DNA of 64,000 nt from Nephrocerus scutellatus (GCA_947095585.1 OX352761.1:90764833-90828832), one strand, 5' to 3'. Shown: positions 12,201 through 23,394, numbered from the stretch's first letter. The notes: generated by a model from the sequence alone, not told the origin. Made by a program: numbers and translations.

Positions 12201-13309
12201 ACCGTAATTGTGACATGTTTTTTATTACCCTCAACATAATATATAAATATTGGGGAATTAAGAAAAGTTGAAGTTTCATATATGTATTCCAATTTTGAAT
12301 TCAACATAGTATAATTAAACATCCTAAGACTACTGCAAACAAGTATTTAGCCACCGCATTCAGCAAGCACTTCATTCATCATACAGAGACGTCGTTCTAA
12401 TATTGTTATTATCGGGATATTTCACCTGCACAAAAGTGCACTCTGTTACTAAGTGTATCGAATTGCTACAGCGAAACAGCATTCTACGAAAAATAGAAAA
12501 TAATGTTATCAAAACGTCGTCAAACCATTATGCCAAAAGATAATTCTAAAGCCTTTTGGCATAGTCTAAATTTGTTACAAATTACTTATTTCTTATCTAT
12601 GGTTTCTAAGCTAATCTAAATCTTGATATAGAGTGAATAACTTTATACTTAGATCACAAAAAGCTTAATCGTTTAAAGAAACCCCTCAACAAACGAAATG
12701 AAATACAAAAACTTGCATACACACATTTATTCACAATATTCAGAAGGTCATTATAATCTGTGTCAATTTATCACTATAACGATGATGATGTGAAGACGAT
12801 GGTGATCAGATAATGATGGTGAAATTATTTCCTATTGGTGTCCTTGTTCTTTGTTAATCGTAACATACATCGCAATTGCACATCAACGTCTTTGAACTCT
12901 CTAGCTTATTCAAACTCTGACATCGATGTTTAGATAGATAAGATGGACTCATTCGTTGGCCGATTGCTATGGGCGGTTGGCTGTTGAAATATGCTGAAAG
13001 TCTTCTTTATGCATTTTTATTGCGAGTTTAAAGAATTGCGGTTGTGATTGCAAATGTAACATTAAAAAGTGTAGTAGGTTACCTCATTTCTGCTTACAAT
13101 TCAAATACTAATCTTTTGTGTATAACATGTGAAACATCACCTTTGTAGACACCTAGATTATATTTCTACATATAAATGCCCATACAAACTTAACGCACAT
13201 CAAAATGTGTCATATTCGTCAGAGTCAGATTGTAAGAAAGTTTTCACTTTCACTATCGGAAGGTTTTTTCCGAATCTAAACCTAAATCTCACCTGTTTTA
13301 AATTTCCTT
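12201..13309. other. Non-coding stretch with one strong hairpin
   Basis: No gene was recognised. An 11-base perfect inverted repeat, TATGCCAAAAG at 12529-12539 and CTTTTGGCATA at 12553-12563, could fold with a 13-base loop. A GAT-rich run lies at about 12781-12830. Open frames, such as the one at 13129-13314, show no domain. Confidence 0.5.
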
Positions 13310-13545
13310 TTTAAACACGCGTGTCCGTGTGTTTGTTTATTTGTCGCCAAATCTTGCGATCAATTTTTAACCCACTTCCTAAAGGCCGATGACAACACTT
13401 TTTATTAAAATTTGGAAGGTATCAGGGCAAGGGCCTTACATATAAATTTAAAAAAAAACCCATTTTATTCCAACTTTGCACAAGTATTTATTTCCGATGA
13501 CAACATCTTCTGTAAAAATTTGGTCTTGAAGTGCTTCTAATGGGA
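13310..13545 (+). mobile_element. HINE-like element, degenerate 5' part
   Basis: After a short AT stretch the sequence TTGCGATCAATTTTTAACCCACTTCC at about 13356 matches the conserved block just inside the 5' end of the family. GACAACACTTTTTATTAAAATTTGG and, further on, GACAACATCTTCTGTAAAAATTTGG mark the two usual internal units. The terminal AAATTCTCTA and the hairpin end are not recognisable. It is an old copy. Confidence 0.6.
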
Positions 13546-13725
13546 CTTTGAGAGGGTCTTGAGTAGAGTCTTTGAAGCATTCTTGAGTGGTCTTTAAGAG
13601 GGTCTTTTGTGGGGTCTTGATCTGGTATTGAGGTGATCCTGAGGGATTTCTTGAGGGGGTTTTTGATGTCGGTCTTGAGGAGGTCTTTTATATAAAATTT
13701 CTTTATCAAAATTATTTTGGACGTT
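13530..13725. repeat. Degenerate GGTCTTGAG-type minisatellite
   Basis: GGTCTT or GGGTCTTGAG recurs roughly every 15-35 bases through this stretch (for example GAGAGGGTCTTGAGTAG, AAGAGGGTCTTTTGTGG, GGGGTCTTGATCTGG). It yields a repetitive minus-strand peptide with DPTKDPLKD-like units, which I treat as a by-product. It directly follows the second unit of the old HINE-like copy and may be an expansion that started there. Confidence 0.6.
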
Positions 13726-14003
13726 ATCATGATACTTATCTGAAATGATTTAACATGTTTATACCTCCATCCCGGCACTCACACATTTTTTTTCAAAATT
13801 ATTATTCAAACTTTGTTTGTCCGATTAGAAATTTACATGAACAATTAAAATTTTTTTTGGCTTGGTTTTTACTTCTTCCGCTGAATATTGGTACCGTTTT
13901 GTTTGCTTGCTTAACGCTTTTTTTAACGCGTGGGCGTTAAGGAAAAGGAGAAGAAAGAAGGAGATGTCCATGAGCTTGTGCTTTGAATGCCTGTGGATCA
14001 TAG

Positions 14004-14826
14004 GTTAGGTTAGGTTGAAGTGGCCGTCAGTCAAAACCGACGTACTTAGACCATGAAGGTCCGTTGTGATACCACAAGGATCTAGAAAATCCCACGCTCA
14101 TTCGTTGAACCACTTGGAGCTTCGTATGAAGTGCAATTGACTATTAATGTAAATTTGGGTTAGATCTTTGAGATCGTTGAAAAAAGAGCCTCCGCCTATT
14201 CCAGAGGGCTGGGCACGTACAAAGTAGATGGAGAGTGGTTTCCTCCTCCTCCTCATCCATGCAGCTTCTGCAGAAATCGTTGGAAAAGACTCCTAGGCTT
14301 TCTGCATGCTTGCCTATGAGACAATGTCCAGTTATGACACCTATAATGGCACTAATGTGAAGTCTGTTTTGAGAAATCAAACAGCTTGGGCCAGATCTGC
14401 TTCGTTGCTATGTAAGGTGATCGGCATGCCTAGTGAACCATATTCAGGAAACAGGGGTAGTGTGGTTCCATGTTTGGCGAGTTCATCAGCCATACAATTA
14501 CCAGAAATGTCTCTATGCCCCGGCACCCAGCACAGGTGAATGTTGAAATGCTCCGCCATCTCCTCAAGAGACGATCGGCAATTCCGGGCCAGAATTAAAT
14601 TTGTGGAGACTGATTCCATTGACTTTATCGCAGCCTGGCTATCCGAGAAAATGTGGATATCCTTAACAGATATGACATTACTCTTCAGCCAAGACAAGGC
14701 TTCCTTAATAGCCATGATTTCCGCTTGGAAAACACTACAGTGATCAGGAAGACGGAAAGAGAGACTTAGATTTAGTCTTTTTGAAAAGACACCTCTGCCA
14801 ACCCCTTCATTAGTTTTCGACCCGTA
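14004..14826 (-). pseudogene. LOA/R1-group LINE, 3' part with RNase H
   Basis: On the minus strand 14826-14380 encodes an RNase H domain: GSKTNEGVGRGVFSKRL at the start, FQAEIMAIKEALSWL (Glu), IFSDSQAAIKSM (Asp) and LCWVPGHRDISGNCMADELA (His region and last Asp). The next frame, 14380-14144, holds the C-terminal IGVITGHCLIGKH and the zinc-like CRSCMDEEEEETTLHLLCTCP. The 3' end at about 14004-14030 carries TAGGTTAGGTTAGGTTG on the plus strand. All four RNase H acidic positions look intact. The 5' end cuts into another LINE at HHYDPH|T, which marks the insertion point or breakpoint. Confidence 0.85.
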
Positions 14827-16960
14827 TGTGGATCATAGTGATGTGGAAAGACAGAGCTTGGCAGAGCATTCCACATACGTGTTGTACGGCTGAAGAACGA
14901 TTCCCTGAACTTAACTGTAAGTTCAAAGATTGGCTTGAGGGTAAACTGATGAGTATTTAGAGCGCCACGAGTATTGCGGTTGAATTCAAGGAGAGGTGGC
15001 ATGCAACTGGCTATTTCTCTTGAGCACCGCTGGTGGAAGAAGCGATAAAAGAGTGACAAGCAGGAGACGTTCCTGCGGTGTTCAAGCGAATCTATTGATT
15101 TCGCTATATTTTCGTCACCGATAAGTTTAATTGCACGGTTTTGTATTCTATCTAGTTGATGCAACGTGGTTTTAGGCGCACCAGACCAAATATGATAATT
15201 GTAGTCAAGTTTAGGGCGAATAAAAGCCTTGTAGATAGTAGCCAGATCAGAGGGAGTGAAATATGTCTTGCATCGGGTAAGAAAACCTAAACATTTCGCA
15301 GCATTTTTGGCGACGGTAAATATGTGGTCATTCCAACGAAGCTTGTCGATTGCGAGATTTTCAGTGTCCTAGATGCAAGTGCCATTCATGGATAATGGCA
15401 TGTGATTTGGGATGCGCTTAGACGACAGGAGACAGCATTGGTTTTGGAAGCGTTAAATTCTACTCGATTGTTTTCTCCCCATTTTATTATGCTGTCTAGG
15501 TCAGAATTTAACGTGCTTAACATACGAAGTTGTTTGAGTTCCACATGAGGAGTGGAGGGACGTTCCTCTAACTTATATGAGAAGCTGAGTGTGCTGTCGT
15601 CAGCGAAAGAGTGAATTAGATTAGATAAGAGATCATTAATAAAAAAACAACCCATAAAAATTAAAATTTTTCTTGTAAATTCTCTAATCGGAGATACACA
15701 CACACACACACACACTTCAAATGACGCAGCGGCAGCGAACAGCGCTGCTCACAAAGCACAGAGCTCAGACTTTGCCGTGATCTGATGCGATATAGCGATA
15801 TTAAAAAATTGTATATTGGGGTCCCCAAGGGGCCGATCGCTCCAAATTTTTACAAAAAGTGTTTTCCATCGAAGACACACATGTGTACAAAATTTAAAGA
15901 AAATCGGGTAAATTTTGTAAAATATTTGTATGAGAGCCCCCCGAGCCCGAGGTCCGAGGGGCCTCAAATTTTAACAGAAAGTACTGTAACCGGAAATATA
16001 CATGTGTGCAAAATGTCAATAAAATCGGGCCATGGGAAGTGAGCTAAAAATTGATCAGAAAATCTGACCAGCCAGCCAGCCAGCCAGCCACGTGCACGAA
16101 GTTAATATAGAGAATTTAAAAATGAGAAAGAGTGTCGCGGACAGAACAGAGTCCTGGGGAACGCCAGCATTTATGTGGTGTATATCAGACTTGAAACCGT
16201 CCAAAACAACTTGAATTGAGCGGTCCAAAAAATAGCTTCTAATCCAATGAAGCATTTTTTCATCGACTCCATAAGCACGCATTTTGGACAAAAGAGCTTG
16301 ATGCCAAACGCTGTCAAATGCTTTGGAAATATCGAGTGCAGCAGCTTTGCTTTTACCAAAATGGTGCAAAGACCGGTTCCACTATTCGGTGAGATATACC
16401 ATCAAATCACCAGTGGAACGTTGTCCACGAAACCGTACTGCCGGTCACTAAGGATTTCATTGGTTTCAAGATATTTCATGAGCTGAAAATTGATCAGCGT
16501 TTCCATGACCTTGGAAAGAATGGATGTAAGTGCTATGGGTCGGTACGAAGAAGGAGACGACTGCTCACCTTTTTTGGGTATGGGCTGAACAAAGGCTGTT
16601 TTCTAACTTCTCGGGAAGAGTCTAGAAGAATAGGATAGATGGAAAAGTTTACGCAATGGTAATGCCAGCTTGGAAGAACACTTCTTCAGAACTTAATGGG
16701 GAAATACCATCTGGCCCAGCGGATTTGTGAATGCTGAGATCGTTTAAAACTCTAGCAATCGATTTGTGAATGTGCGTGTTCAATACTCGGAGGTGCAGGC
16801 GGCATCAATGCAGAATCTGGAGGCGTGGAGCTAGTTGCAAAATGTGCAGCAAACAGATTGGCTTTGTCTTTAGAGTTGACAACTGGAGTGTCATTATAAA
16901 TGAGCGTTGGAATTGACGACGAAGCTGTATTTTTGCAAACTTGCGTTGAATTAATTTTTT
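14827..16960 (-). pseudogene. Jockey/CR1-group LINE reverse transcriptase, split by a HINE-like element
   Basis: Minus-strand order from high to low coordinates: linker TPVVNSKDKANLFAAHFATS; fingers IPKKGEQSSPSSYRPIALTS and ILSDRQYGF; ALDISKAFDSVWHQALLSK (first catalytic Asp block) near 16330; AGVPQDSVLSATLFLI near 16160; then the inserted element at 15641-16120; then INDLLSN, IHSFADDSTLSFSY near 15600; HQLDRIQNRAIKLIGDENI and NVSCLSLFYRFF near 15100; and SRTTRMWNALPSSVFPHHYD ending at about 14830. FADD is intact. Several frameshifts lie in 16370-16700. It is the longest copy of this family in the window, and the LOA-type LINE cuts its last residues. Confidence 0.9.
15641..16120 (-). mobile_element. 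HINE-like element, copy 2, inside a LINE reverse transcriptase frame
   Basis: Complete ends: TTTAAATTCTCTATATTAAC at the 5' side (16120 down) and the hairpin plus GGGTTGTTTTTTT at 15641. It has a (CA)n tract at about 15697-15715 and a GGCT tract at about 16071-16091. Before and after it the LINE reads ...ATLFLI and INDLLS. In the sister copy at 1060-2050 the same place reads FFIFINDLLF without interruption. The element therefore went into a T run of the LINE (CTCATT/TTATTAATG). No target duplication beyond Ts is seen, as expected for Helentrons. Confidence 0.9.
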
Positions 16961-18010
16961 TCTTTTTTTTGCGATTTGTTGTCTTTTTTGTGATTTGTCA
17001 ACGTAGACACAAATTTTTGGAAGCCTGATATAATGAGATACTCATAGCTTGTTTAGATGTCAGAAAATATTTCTGGACCATTGTGAATAGATGAATTTAT
17101 GAACACAGACGTTATGGTTGAGAAGGATTATTGTGTTAAAATGGCGAAATATTTAGGAATTTTCGTGAACTTTGCATACTTTGGTGCTTTTGGACCGTTT
17201 TTTGGCAATGCGAATCAAACTGCTGTGAAGTTCGCACTGTCATCTCTTTTAGACAGCAGATACGCCGTGGTAAAAATGTAAACGCTTTATTGCAGAGGTC
17301 GATAGTTATTTGTCATGCCTACGTTTTCTGATAGACATAGGATGAATTTGGCTTCGTGGTAAACTTTAGTGGATAAATGGAGTGGAAACTATAATAAAAT
17401 TGTTCTGGATATTCTTGATTTAAATGTCAAAAATTTTCAACCTTTCTCATTCCGCTCTACCGTGTACCGTTCACTTGTTGAATGTAAGCCCCAACCATTG
17501 CGGAATTTTGTTTCATCGCTGCATAGTCGGCGCGATTCTAAATTCAAATGTGTTTCAGATAAAAACTATAAAATGCAATAGAGAACAAGGCCGAATGTCA
17601 TGAAATTTTCCTCAGCCTTAACTTCAGGCCATGTGGCTATCCACAAAACGTATCAGGAACGCTACGAAGAATTTGAATTCATTGCGGGACATTCGCAGAA
17701 TTACTATGTACACGGTATAAAGGAACCACAATAACGCATGTGGATGTAGATAGAAATACAAAAAATTCAACCATTGGTTTAATCAATTTAACATGCAATC
17801 GGATTTAGTTTGTGGCTTGAATGACTTTCCATAAAGTTTTATTGGATTCAATGTTGCATAATCACGGCGGTCGTCGTTGAAATAGTAGCCTGCAGAATTT
17901 AGAAAATTTCCAGAGTCCTGCGGTTCACCTGGAAGTCCTGTTTTTGCATGTGAGGCAAAAAGTAAATCAGCAATTAAGTACACACTCTTCAAGAATTGCA
18001 CGTATTTTAA
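16961..18010 (-). pseudogene. Degenerate coding-like region, possibly the endonuclease part of the neighbouring LINE
   Basis: The minus strand gives short interrupted peptides in LINE-like order: RRDYATLNPIKLYGKSF near 17850, ALFSIAFYSF near 17590, NRADYAAMK near 17500, and CVYVDKSQK near 17010. Residue pairs like DYATLN and DYAAMK recall the linker after the endonuclease in jockey-type LINEs. It lies directly upstream of the LINE at 14827-16960 on the same strand. Stops are frequent, and I cannot exclude a separate source. Confidence 0.35.
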
Positions 18011-18194
18011 ATAACAATCTGATTTCTAAAAAATTGGTTGTGGTTGTAAGTTGTTAATTTCATCAAACGAAATTATTTTAATTTAATTTAATAGCTTAAT
18101 TAAAAACACAACTAATTTTATATTTTAATATTTGATTAGCGGAACAATAGACTAAGGACGGACTAAAAAATGGAGACGGAACTACATTACTCGG

Positions 18195-18450
18195 ATGTCT
18201 GTCGTTCGATCATTCTTTTCTTCGCTGGTGGTGGAATATTGCGATAAATTTGAAACCCCTTTCCCAAAACCCAATTTTATTGAAACTTTGCACACATGTG
18301 TACAAGTCTATTAAAATTTGACCGCCCCAGGGTCGGGGGACTCCCATACATGTGTGCAGCCATGCTTTACGATGTTTTGCTTCAAATATGTTTTTATTTT
18401 TCAGCATTTTTAGTGGAATTCAGTATACTCTTGGTTATTACATTTGTTTT
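18195..18450 (+). mobile_element. HINE-like element, old copy of the second subfamily
   Basis: GTGGAATATTGCGATAAATTTG, the block ending CACACATGTGTACAAG, the block GGGTCGGGGGACTCCCATACA, and TTTAGTGGAATTCAGTATACTC with GGTTATTA follow in the family order. The AGTATAC block with GGTTATTA is shared with the copies at 31948-32359, 33248-33647 and 39715-39885 and marks a subfamily. Both terminal repeats have decayed. Confidence 0.65.
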
Positions 18451-18628
18451 GTTTTTATTAAAAAGCTTTGTATTGCATTTTTTTTAGAAATCTTTTATTG
18501 AATAAGATTTGTGTTGGGTTGTGAACCTTTGCATATTTTTGGTCTCAGTAGTATTGTTGGAAGCATGTATATAAGATAGTTGGGCTCGTATGTACTTGGT
18601 ATATGTTGAGTTTTATAGAGGAATTACA

Positions 18629-18826
18629 GCTGAAGTTTTGGAATTGGCGGGAAATGCTGCTCGTGACAACAAAAAGACTAGGATTATTCCGCGTCATTTG
18701 CAATTGGCAATCCGCAATGATGAAGAATTAAACAAACTTTTGTCTGGAGTAACCATTGCTCAAGGTGGTGTTTTACCGAATATCCAGGCAGTACTTTTGC
18801 CCAAGAAGACCGAAAAGAAAGCTTAA
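18629..18826 (+). pseudogene. Histone H2A C-terminal half, 5'-truncated copy
   Basis: From 18629 the frame reads [20 protein letters not shown], continues through the histone fold, and ends in PKKTEKKA with a TAA at 18824-18826. These 65 residues are the second half of a fly-type replication-dependent H2A, and by memory of the family I see no replacement or stop. The first half (N-terminal tail, first helix, acidic-patch start) is missing. The canonical 3' stem-loop GGYYCTTTTCAGRRCC is not visible in the 80 bases after the stop. The sequence before 18629 is not histone; it resembles 40669-40697. A frame opens upstream at 18590 but gives an unrelated 13-residue start. A functional product is unlikely but cannot be excluded. 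Confidence 0.9.
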
Positions 18827-19079
18827 ATTTCTGTGCGCAAAAGAGTTAAAAACAAAGTAGTACTAAAGAAAAAAAGTGTCTGGTGTTTGTTGAATATTGG
18901 GCCTTGATTTCATGACAGAGCACGAGATCACTTGATCAGAAGAACAACGTCTTAAAATGGCCCAATGTGGAGGTACCCCTTCAAATGAACGGCAACCAGA
19001 ACGGTCGGTTTCGAGTTATCACTGAAGATAAATCAGACCCAACCAACACGAAAAAGAACGGACTGTTACGCGAAAGAAC

Positions 19080-19480
19080 ATTTGTTGAAGCCCATGATAG
19101 CAGTTAATTCGATCTGAATAACGGCTACTGGGTGGTAGCAATTCACGACGAGGACAAGCAGAAGGTAGCATTTACTACGGGAAACGGCTTGTATCAATTT
19201 TCTGTAATGCCGTTTGGTTTATGCAACGCTCCTGCTACCTTTGAGTGTTTGATGGAACATGTTTTGTATTTGGATGACTTCATTGTTTTGGGACGCACAT
19301 TCAATGAGCTTGTGAATAATCTTCGGTAAATTTTGGAAACCATTAAAGCTGCAGAATTTAAGTTTAGTCTGCTGAAATTTAGCCTTTTCAAAAATGATAT
19401 GAATTATTTGGGCCACGTTGTATCCAGCCAAGGAGTACGCATGAACGTATCAAAAGAAGTTGGAAGCTATTAGCTAATGG
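19080..19480 (+). pseudogene. Gypsy-type reverse transcriptase fragment
   Basis: The plus strand reads FDLNNGYWVVAIHDEDKQKV (first catalytic Asp block), then LYQFSVMPFGLCNAPATFE, then YLDDFIVLGRTFNELVNNLR with the catalytic YLDD. After a stop it reads LFKNDMNYLGHVVSSQGV. This is the standard Ty3/gypsy order. About 12 residues between LMEHVL and YLDD are missing compared with the usual spacing, which is an internal deletion. Upstream at 18955-19080 only weak traces remain. RNase H, integrase and LTRs are absent. Confidence 0.85.
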
Positions 19481-19742
19481 CCAGTACTCAGAAATTTACA
19501 TAACCTGCGGAGTTTTCTGTGGCTGCATGCTCCTACTACTCCTACCCGAGCGTCGAACTTGAAGAGTTGTAGGGGCTAAGTAAGGTAAACGATTCTTAAG
19601 ATTTTTCTCTAGATGAGTCCTGAAACCAAAGGTCGCTCATCACTCTCTCTCTCCTCTCCCATATTCCCCCTCCACCCTTTTTACATCTCTCAATACTAAT
19701 CCCCTGGGATGGATTAATGTGTTATACGTTCCGTGCTTCCGA

Positions 19743-20080
19743 GAACGGGTAAGAACCTATACACGTTATTGTGCGAAGGAGAAAGTGGCAGTGGATTGGA
19801 CACACACTACGGCGCAACGACAACTTCATTGCGAAATATGTCATGCAGTGGAACTCACTCACCCGGACAGGTAGAACAGCGGGACGCCCTAAGAGGACGT
19901 GGCGCAGGACAGTCGAGGAGGAAGCAGGATCCTTGGGAATAAGTTGGAGGCAGCCCAAACGCGTTGCAGAAAACAGAACAAGATGGCGTGTAGGTTTTGT
20001 TGATGCCCCTCGAGGGGTGAAAGGATTTAAGAAGATGAAGAAAATAACTAATGGTGGTGTTCAGTATTCGTTTAGATAAC
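19743..20080 (+). pseudogene. RTE-clade LINE, C-terminal end
   Basis: The frame 19771-20079 reads RRRKWQWIGHTLRRNDNFIA, then GRPKRTWRRTVEEEAGSLGI, then SWRQPKRVAENRTRWRVGFV. The W-WIGHTLR and GRPK-TWRR pair is the standard C-terminus of RTE polyproteins. It lies at the 3' end of the element, so this copy is strongly 5'-truncated. The related larger copy lies on the other strand at 24450-27250. Confidence 0.85.
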
Positions 20081-21335
20081 ATCATGAACAAATTGTTAGT
20101 TACCTACATTGAATGATGAATTCATACATGCGTCATATGCAAATGTATCGGAAATGTTGTACCTATTTCGTTGATCAAAAATCATTAATATGATTCAAAA
20201 CAAAACAATCCATCCCAAAAACTTCCAAAATTTTTAACAATGTGGCCATTACTCAGATTTTAAGAATAAAAGCTTTTTCGGTCTATGCAAGGTTTTCCCA
20301 ACATATTTCGGCCTTCATCAGGGGTTTATTTCTATGAAGTGTAAAAGAAAAACAACAACAAAAAACAGAAAATACATTATTTAACATATTTATGAATTAG
20401 AAGTAATTTTATGCAATAAAATTAACTTATTTAACTAAACTAAATTAACTTATAAATAAATAAACGTTCTTCTTGGTTGAAAACATTTAAGTAAAGAATT
20501 GCGTCAAAGACGACATGTTAAACAAAGAACTGCTTTTGACAATTTATCTTTGTTTCTGTTATCATTGTCAGATCCTGTATTTGTGCTGTATGTATGTAAT
20601 ATCCCGATTGTCAATCTTTTATTATTGTCATCCTCTGTAGTCTTGAACGCAGGCGGTTAGAATAAAACAATATTCTTATTTTACTTGTAGTATTTCTGCC
20701 CTTTGGTACTGGTATATATATCAATTATGTACAGTACTTCTCGTACAAATTGTCTAAACAATTTTTTTCTTTTAATATTGTAAACAATCTTTTATACTAC
20801 TGCATTAACGTTGGCGAAAAGGCGAGTCTCTTTACACCCATTGGCTTATTATCTTTATGAGCTTAGCAAATTAGCTAACAACTCGGCCATCGGACAAGAT
20901 CACTGTACCCAGTGACTTGCTATGTAATCTTCCTAGTGAATTGTTTAAGCACACAGCATTAGCCAAACCTATAATTAGATCACACAGTAGTTAATAGATT
21001 CGTCAGAAATATTAAACAGCACCTGAAAAGTTGAAGCTTACAGCTTTGGACGAACCTATCACACAGCAGCTCTCTATCCATTAAGTCAGTTGTTCTACCT
21101 TCACCAACCCTTGTAGTTCTTTGAGGTAGATTTTTCTTGCGTTGCATTGCTGGTGCCATATTTTTTAACTCATGGCAGAGGCTTATCTTTATCTCCGCGA
21201 CAACTCGACGCCAACGAGAAATTTCGGAAATTTATTTCTATTTTCACAGCTGCATATAACCGCAGTTCAATTATGCAGTAAATTGTTTCACTTATTTTTT
21301 TTAAATTTAGCGCACGCTTCAAGGGATTTGCAGCC
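20081..21335. other. Non-coding stretch, nothing recognised
   Basis: I found no gene, LTR pair or repeat of the families described here. The sequence is AT-rich with a short stretch around 20280-20330 of more balanced composition that might be an unknown repeat. Confidence 0.4.
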
Positions 21336-21536
21336 TTATAATATAATATTCGGCGCGACAGACCATTGCGGTCCTGGGCCTTGCTTCTCGCGGCCATTTG
21401 TATTGGGCAAGTATATTTTATACATACATTCGCGAGAGGTTGGACGCCGTGAAAAAACTTTTGGTGTTACTGGGATTCGAACCACGAGCCTCCTGCTCAG
21501 TAGCCACGTGCATTTCCACTGAGCCAGGGCACGGCT
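21336..21536 (-). mobile_element. tRNA-derived SINE, copy B (intact polymerase III boxes)
   Basis: On the minus strand the head shows a consensus A box TGGCTCAGTGG (21516-21526) and a consensus B box GGTTCGAATCC (21473-21483), 32 bases apart. Both match the polymerase III promoter consensus fully. After the head comes a shortened body with CTCTCGCGAATGT, then AATGGCCGCGAGAAGC and the tail GACCGCAATGGTCTGTCGCG followed by AATATTATATT. Compared with copy A, about 70 bases of body are missing. It may be transcribable. Confidence 0.85.
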
Positions 21537-21599
21537 AGAAGAAGGAAAGTGTTGTGGAGGGTGGAGTTCAGTTCACTAGCACTCTTTAACTACCATATC

Positions 21600-22920
21600 G
21601 TGCTCATAAATCTTTCTCCGAGTAGAAGCCAATGGATGGAAAAAATCGACATTTCTCAAGATTACATCGACGGTTAAAATCTTTCAATCTCTTCAAATTT
21701 TGCAAAAGTTCCGCTTCCGGCCACACGGTAACAATGATTTTATCCAAGTACGATGTAACTTGTCCAATGTATGAAGCTGAACACATTGAAATATGGCTTG
21801 TTCACTCGCCACTCCAAACCGTTGTTTGTATGTCAGCACAAACAGCCCAAATGTAGTTGCAATCACCACATACTGTATAGATTCGTCATCACGTTCCAGT
21901 TGAAGATAAGCCGCGCTCAATTCGATTTTAGAAAAACTCTTAGCATCTTGAAGTTTCCTCAATCCTTGGAATCGGATATTGCTCGACGCTTAGATGAGGA
22001 TTCACTGTGACTTTGAAGTCGGCACAAATTCGGATTTAGTTGACGGATTTTGTAACAACTGCAACCGGCGTCGCCCAGGCGCTGAAATGTACCGGCTTAA
22101 TGTTCTTAAGCCATTGTTGTTCGAATGGCAACGGTTTCGCCTTACACTTTCGTGCAGTCAAAACTGGCTTTATCGTTAAATTTACCTTGAACTAGTTGCA
22201 ATGTGCCAAACCCGACTCAAAAATGGAAGTGTACCTTGCTCAAGGGTGCCGACTTTCTCTTTCCAATCAACTATAATTTACTTGATATTCATCGTTTTTC
22301 CATTACAACGGGTACCTGTATGTTACCGTATGCATTAAAAAAAATCTTCATCTCATTGGATAAGGGGATAACTTTTTGAAAAACCCACTCTCCGAACGTT
22401 TCCAATGTATACACTTTATCTCCAGATCTGCTATTATTGACTCTTCCCACGTCCCTTGTATTTATAACGAGACTCGCAACTACCACTATTGCATCAGACG
22501 CTAGCAATATGACCCAATTTGTAACAAATTCTACACTCGACATTCGTGAAAGACACAGACTACGCTCGTGATTCTTCCAACATTCAGGACAGGAACGTAG
22601 CGGTGTCGAAGTAGATGGCGATCGGGCTATGTAGGTGACTCCGAGATTGACGTTGGTGCCAATTGGTCTTATTCACATCTTGAAATGCCACATATTCACT
22701 ATCTTTCTTCAAAATACTCACAGCAGATTTGCGTACTTTCCGCTGGAAAAAATTGAATCGTGACGATAGAATGTGGACTGATACATAGAAATATTCGCTC
22801 AACTTCTTTTCCAAATTACCCATATCTTCATCTTTAAATGATTCCTGACCATAAAATTTAATCAGTGTGCGATTGTTTAAACACCAACCCAGGCAATAAA
22901 GCATGATTTCTATCCATCGT
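21600..22920 (-). pseudogene. Ty3/gypsy retrotransposon remnant, gag to reverse transcriptase
   Basis: Minus-strand order from high to low coordinates: a gag-like piece at 22904-22584; a cysteine- and histidine-containing stretch at 22580-22500 that looks like a broken zinc knuckle; weak protease-region sequence; a lead-in QWLKNIKPVHFSAWATPVAV near 22110; [17 protein letters not shown] near 22030; [22 protein letters not shown] at about 21930; FGVASEQAIFQ at about 21790; YLDKIIVT near 21740; and FNRRCNLEKCRFFPSIGF. The catalytic YLDD reads YLDK, and the first block has IELSAAYL where DLS-AYL is expected, so at least two catalytic aspartates are changed. No LTRs were found. Confidence 0.85.
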
Positions 22921-23049
22921 TCCCAATTTTATTCGCTAAAAAATATTGTTTTAAAAACCTTATCCATACTATGAATGAATGAATTTTGGTTGATTTTGCA
23001 TCATGGTCTTCATAAAACTAGCTTGACTATCTATCATTGCATTAAAGAT

Positions 23050-23290
23050 TTTTTAAATTCTCTATATTAACATCGCGTCGGCATGGTTCTGTCGTTTTGT
23101 TTGTTCGTTCGTTCGGTGGTGGAATCTGGCGATCAATTTTTAGCCCACTTCCCAAGGACTAATTTTCAACTTTTGTACACATGTGTATATCCGGTGACAA
23201 TACTTTTAGTAAAAAGTTGGAAGTGACCGGGCCCCTGGGCCGAGGGGCTCCAATGTATATATTTCTTAAAAATCAACCCGAATTTACTTT
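23050..23290 (+). mobile_element. HINE-like element, 5' half
   Basis: It begins TTTTTTAAATTCTCTATATTAAC, continues with a TTCG microsatellite and GATCAATTTTTAGCCCACTTCC, and includes one ACATGTGTATATCCGGTGACAA unit. It then fades near 23290 without a hairpin end. The TTCG tract replaces the GGCT or GACC tract of other copies at the same place. Confidence 0.75.
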
Positions 23291-23394
23291 GCAAACGTCG
23301 CCAAAAGTGTTATGTTCATTGACGAGATATAGAAGATGAAAAAAAAATCGATTATTTAAACCAAAAAAAAAAACTATAACTTTATTTAACTTTC

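Noticed and set aside
21466..21536. Possible functional tRNA gene
   Set aside because: A and B boxes are perfect, but an acceptor stem does not pair and the sequence runs on into the SINE body and tail seen elsewhere.
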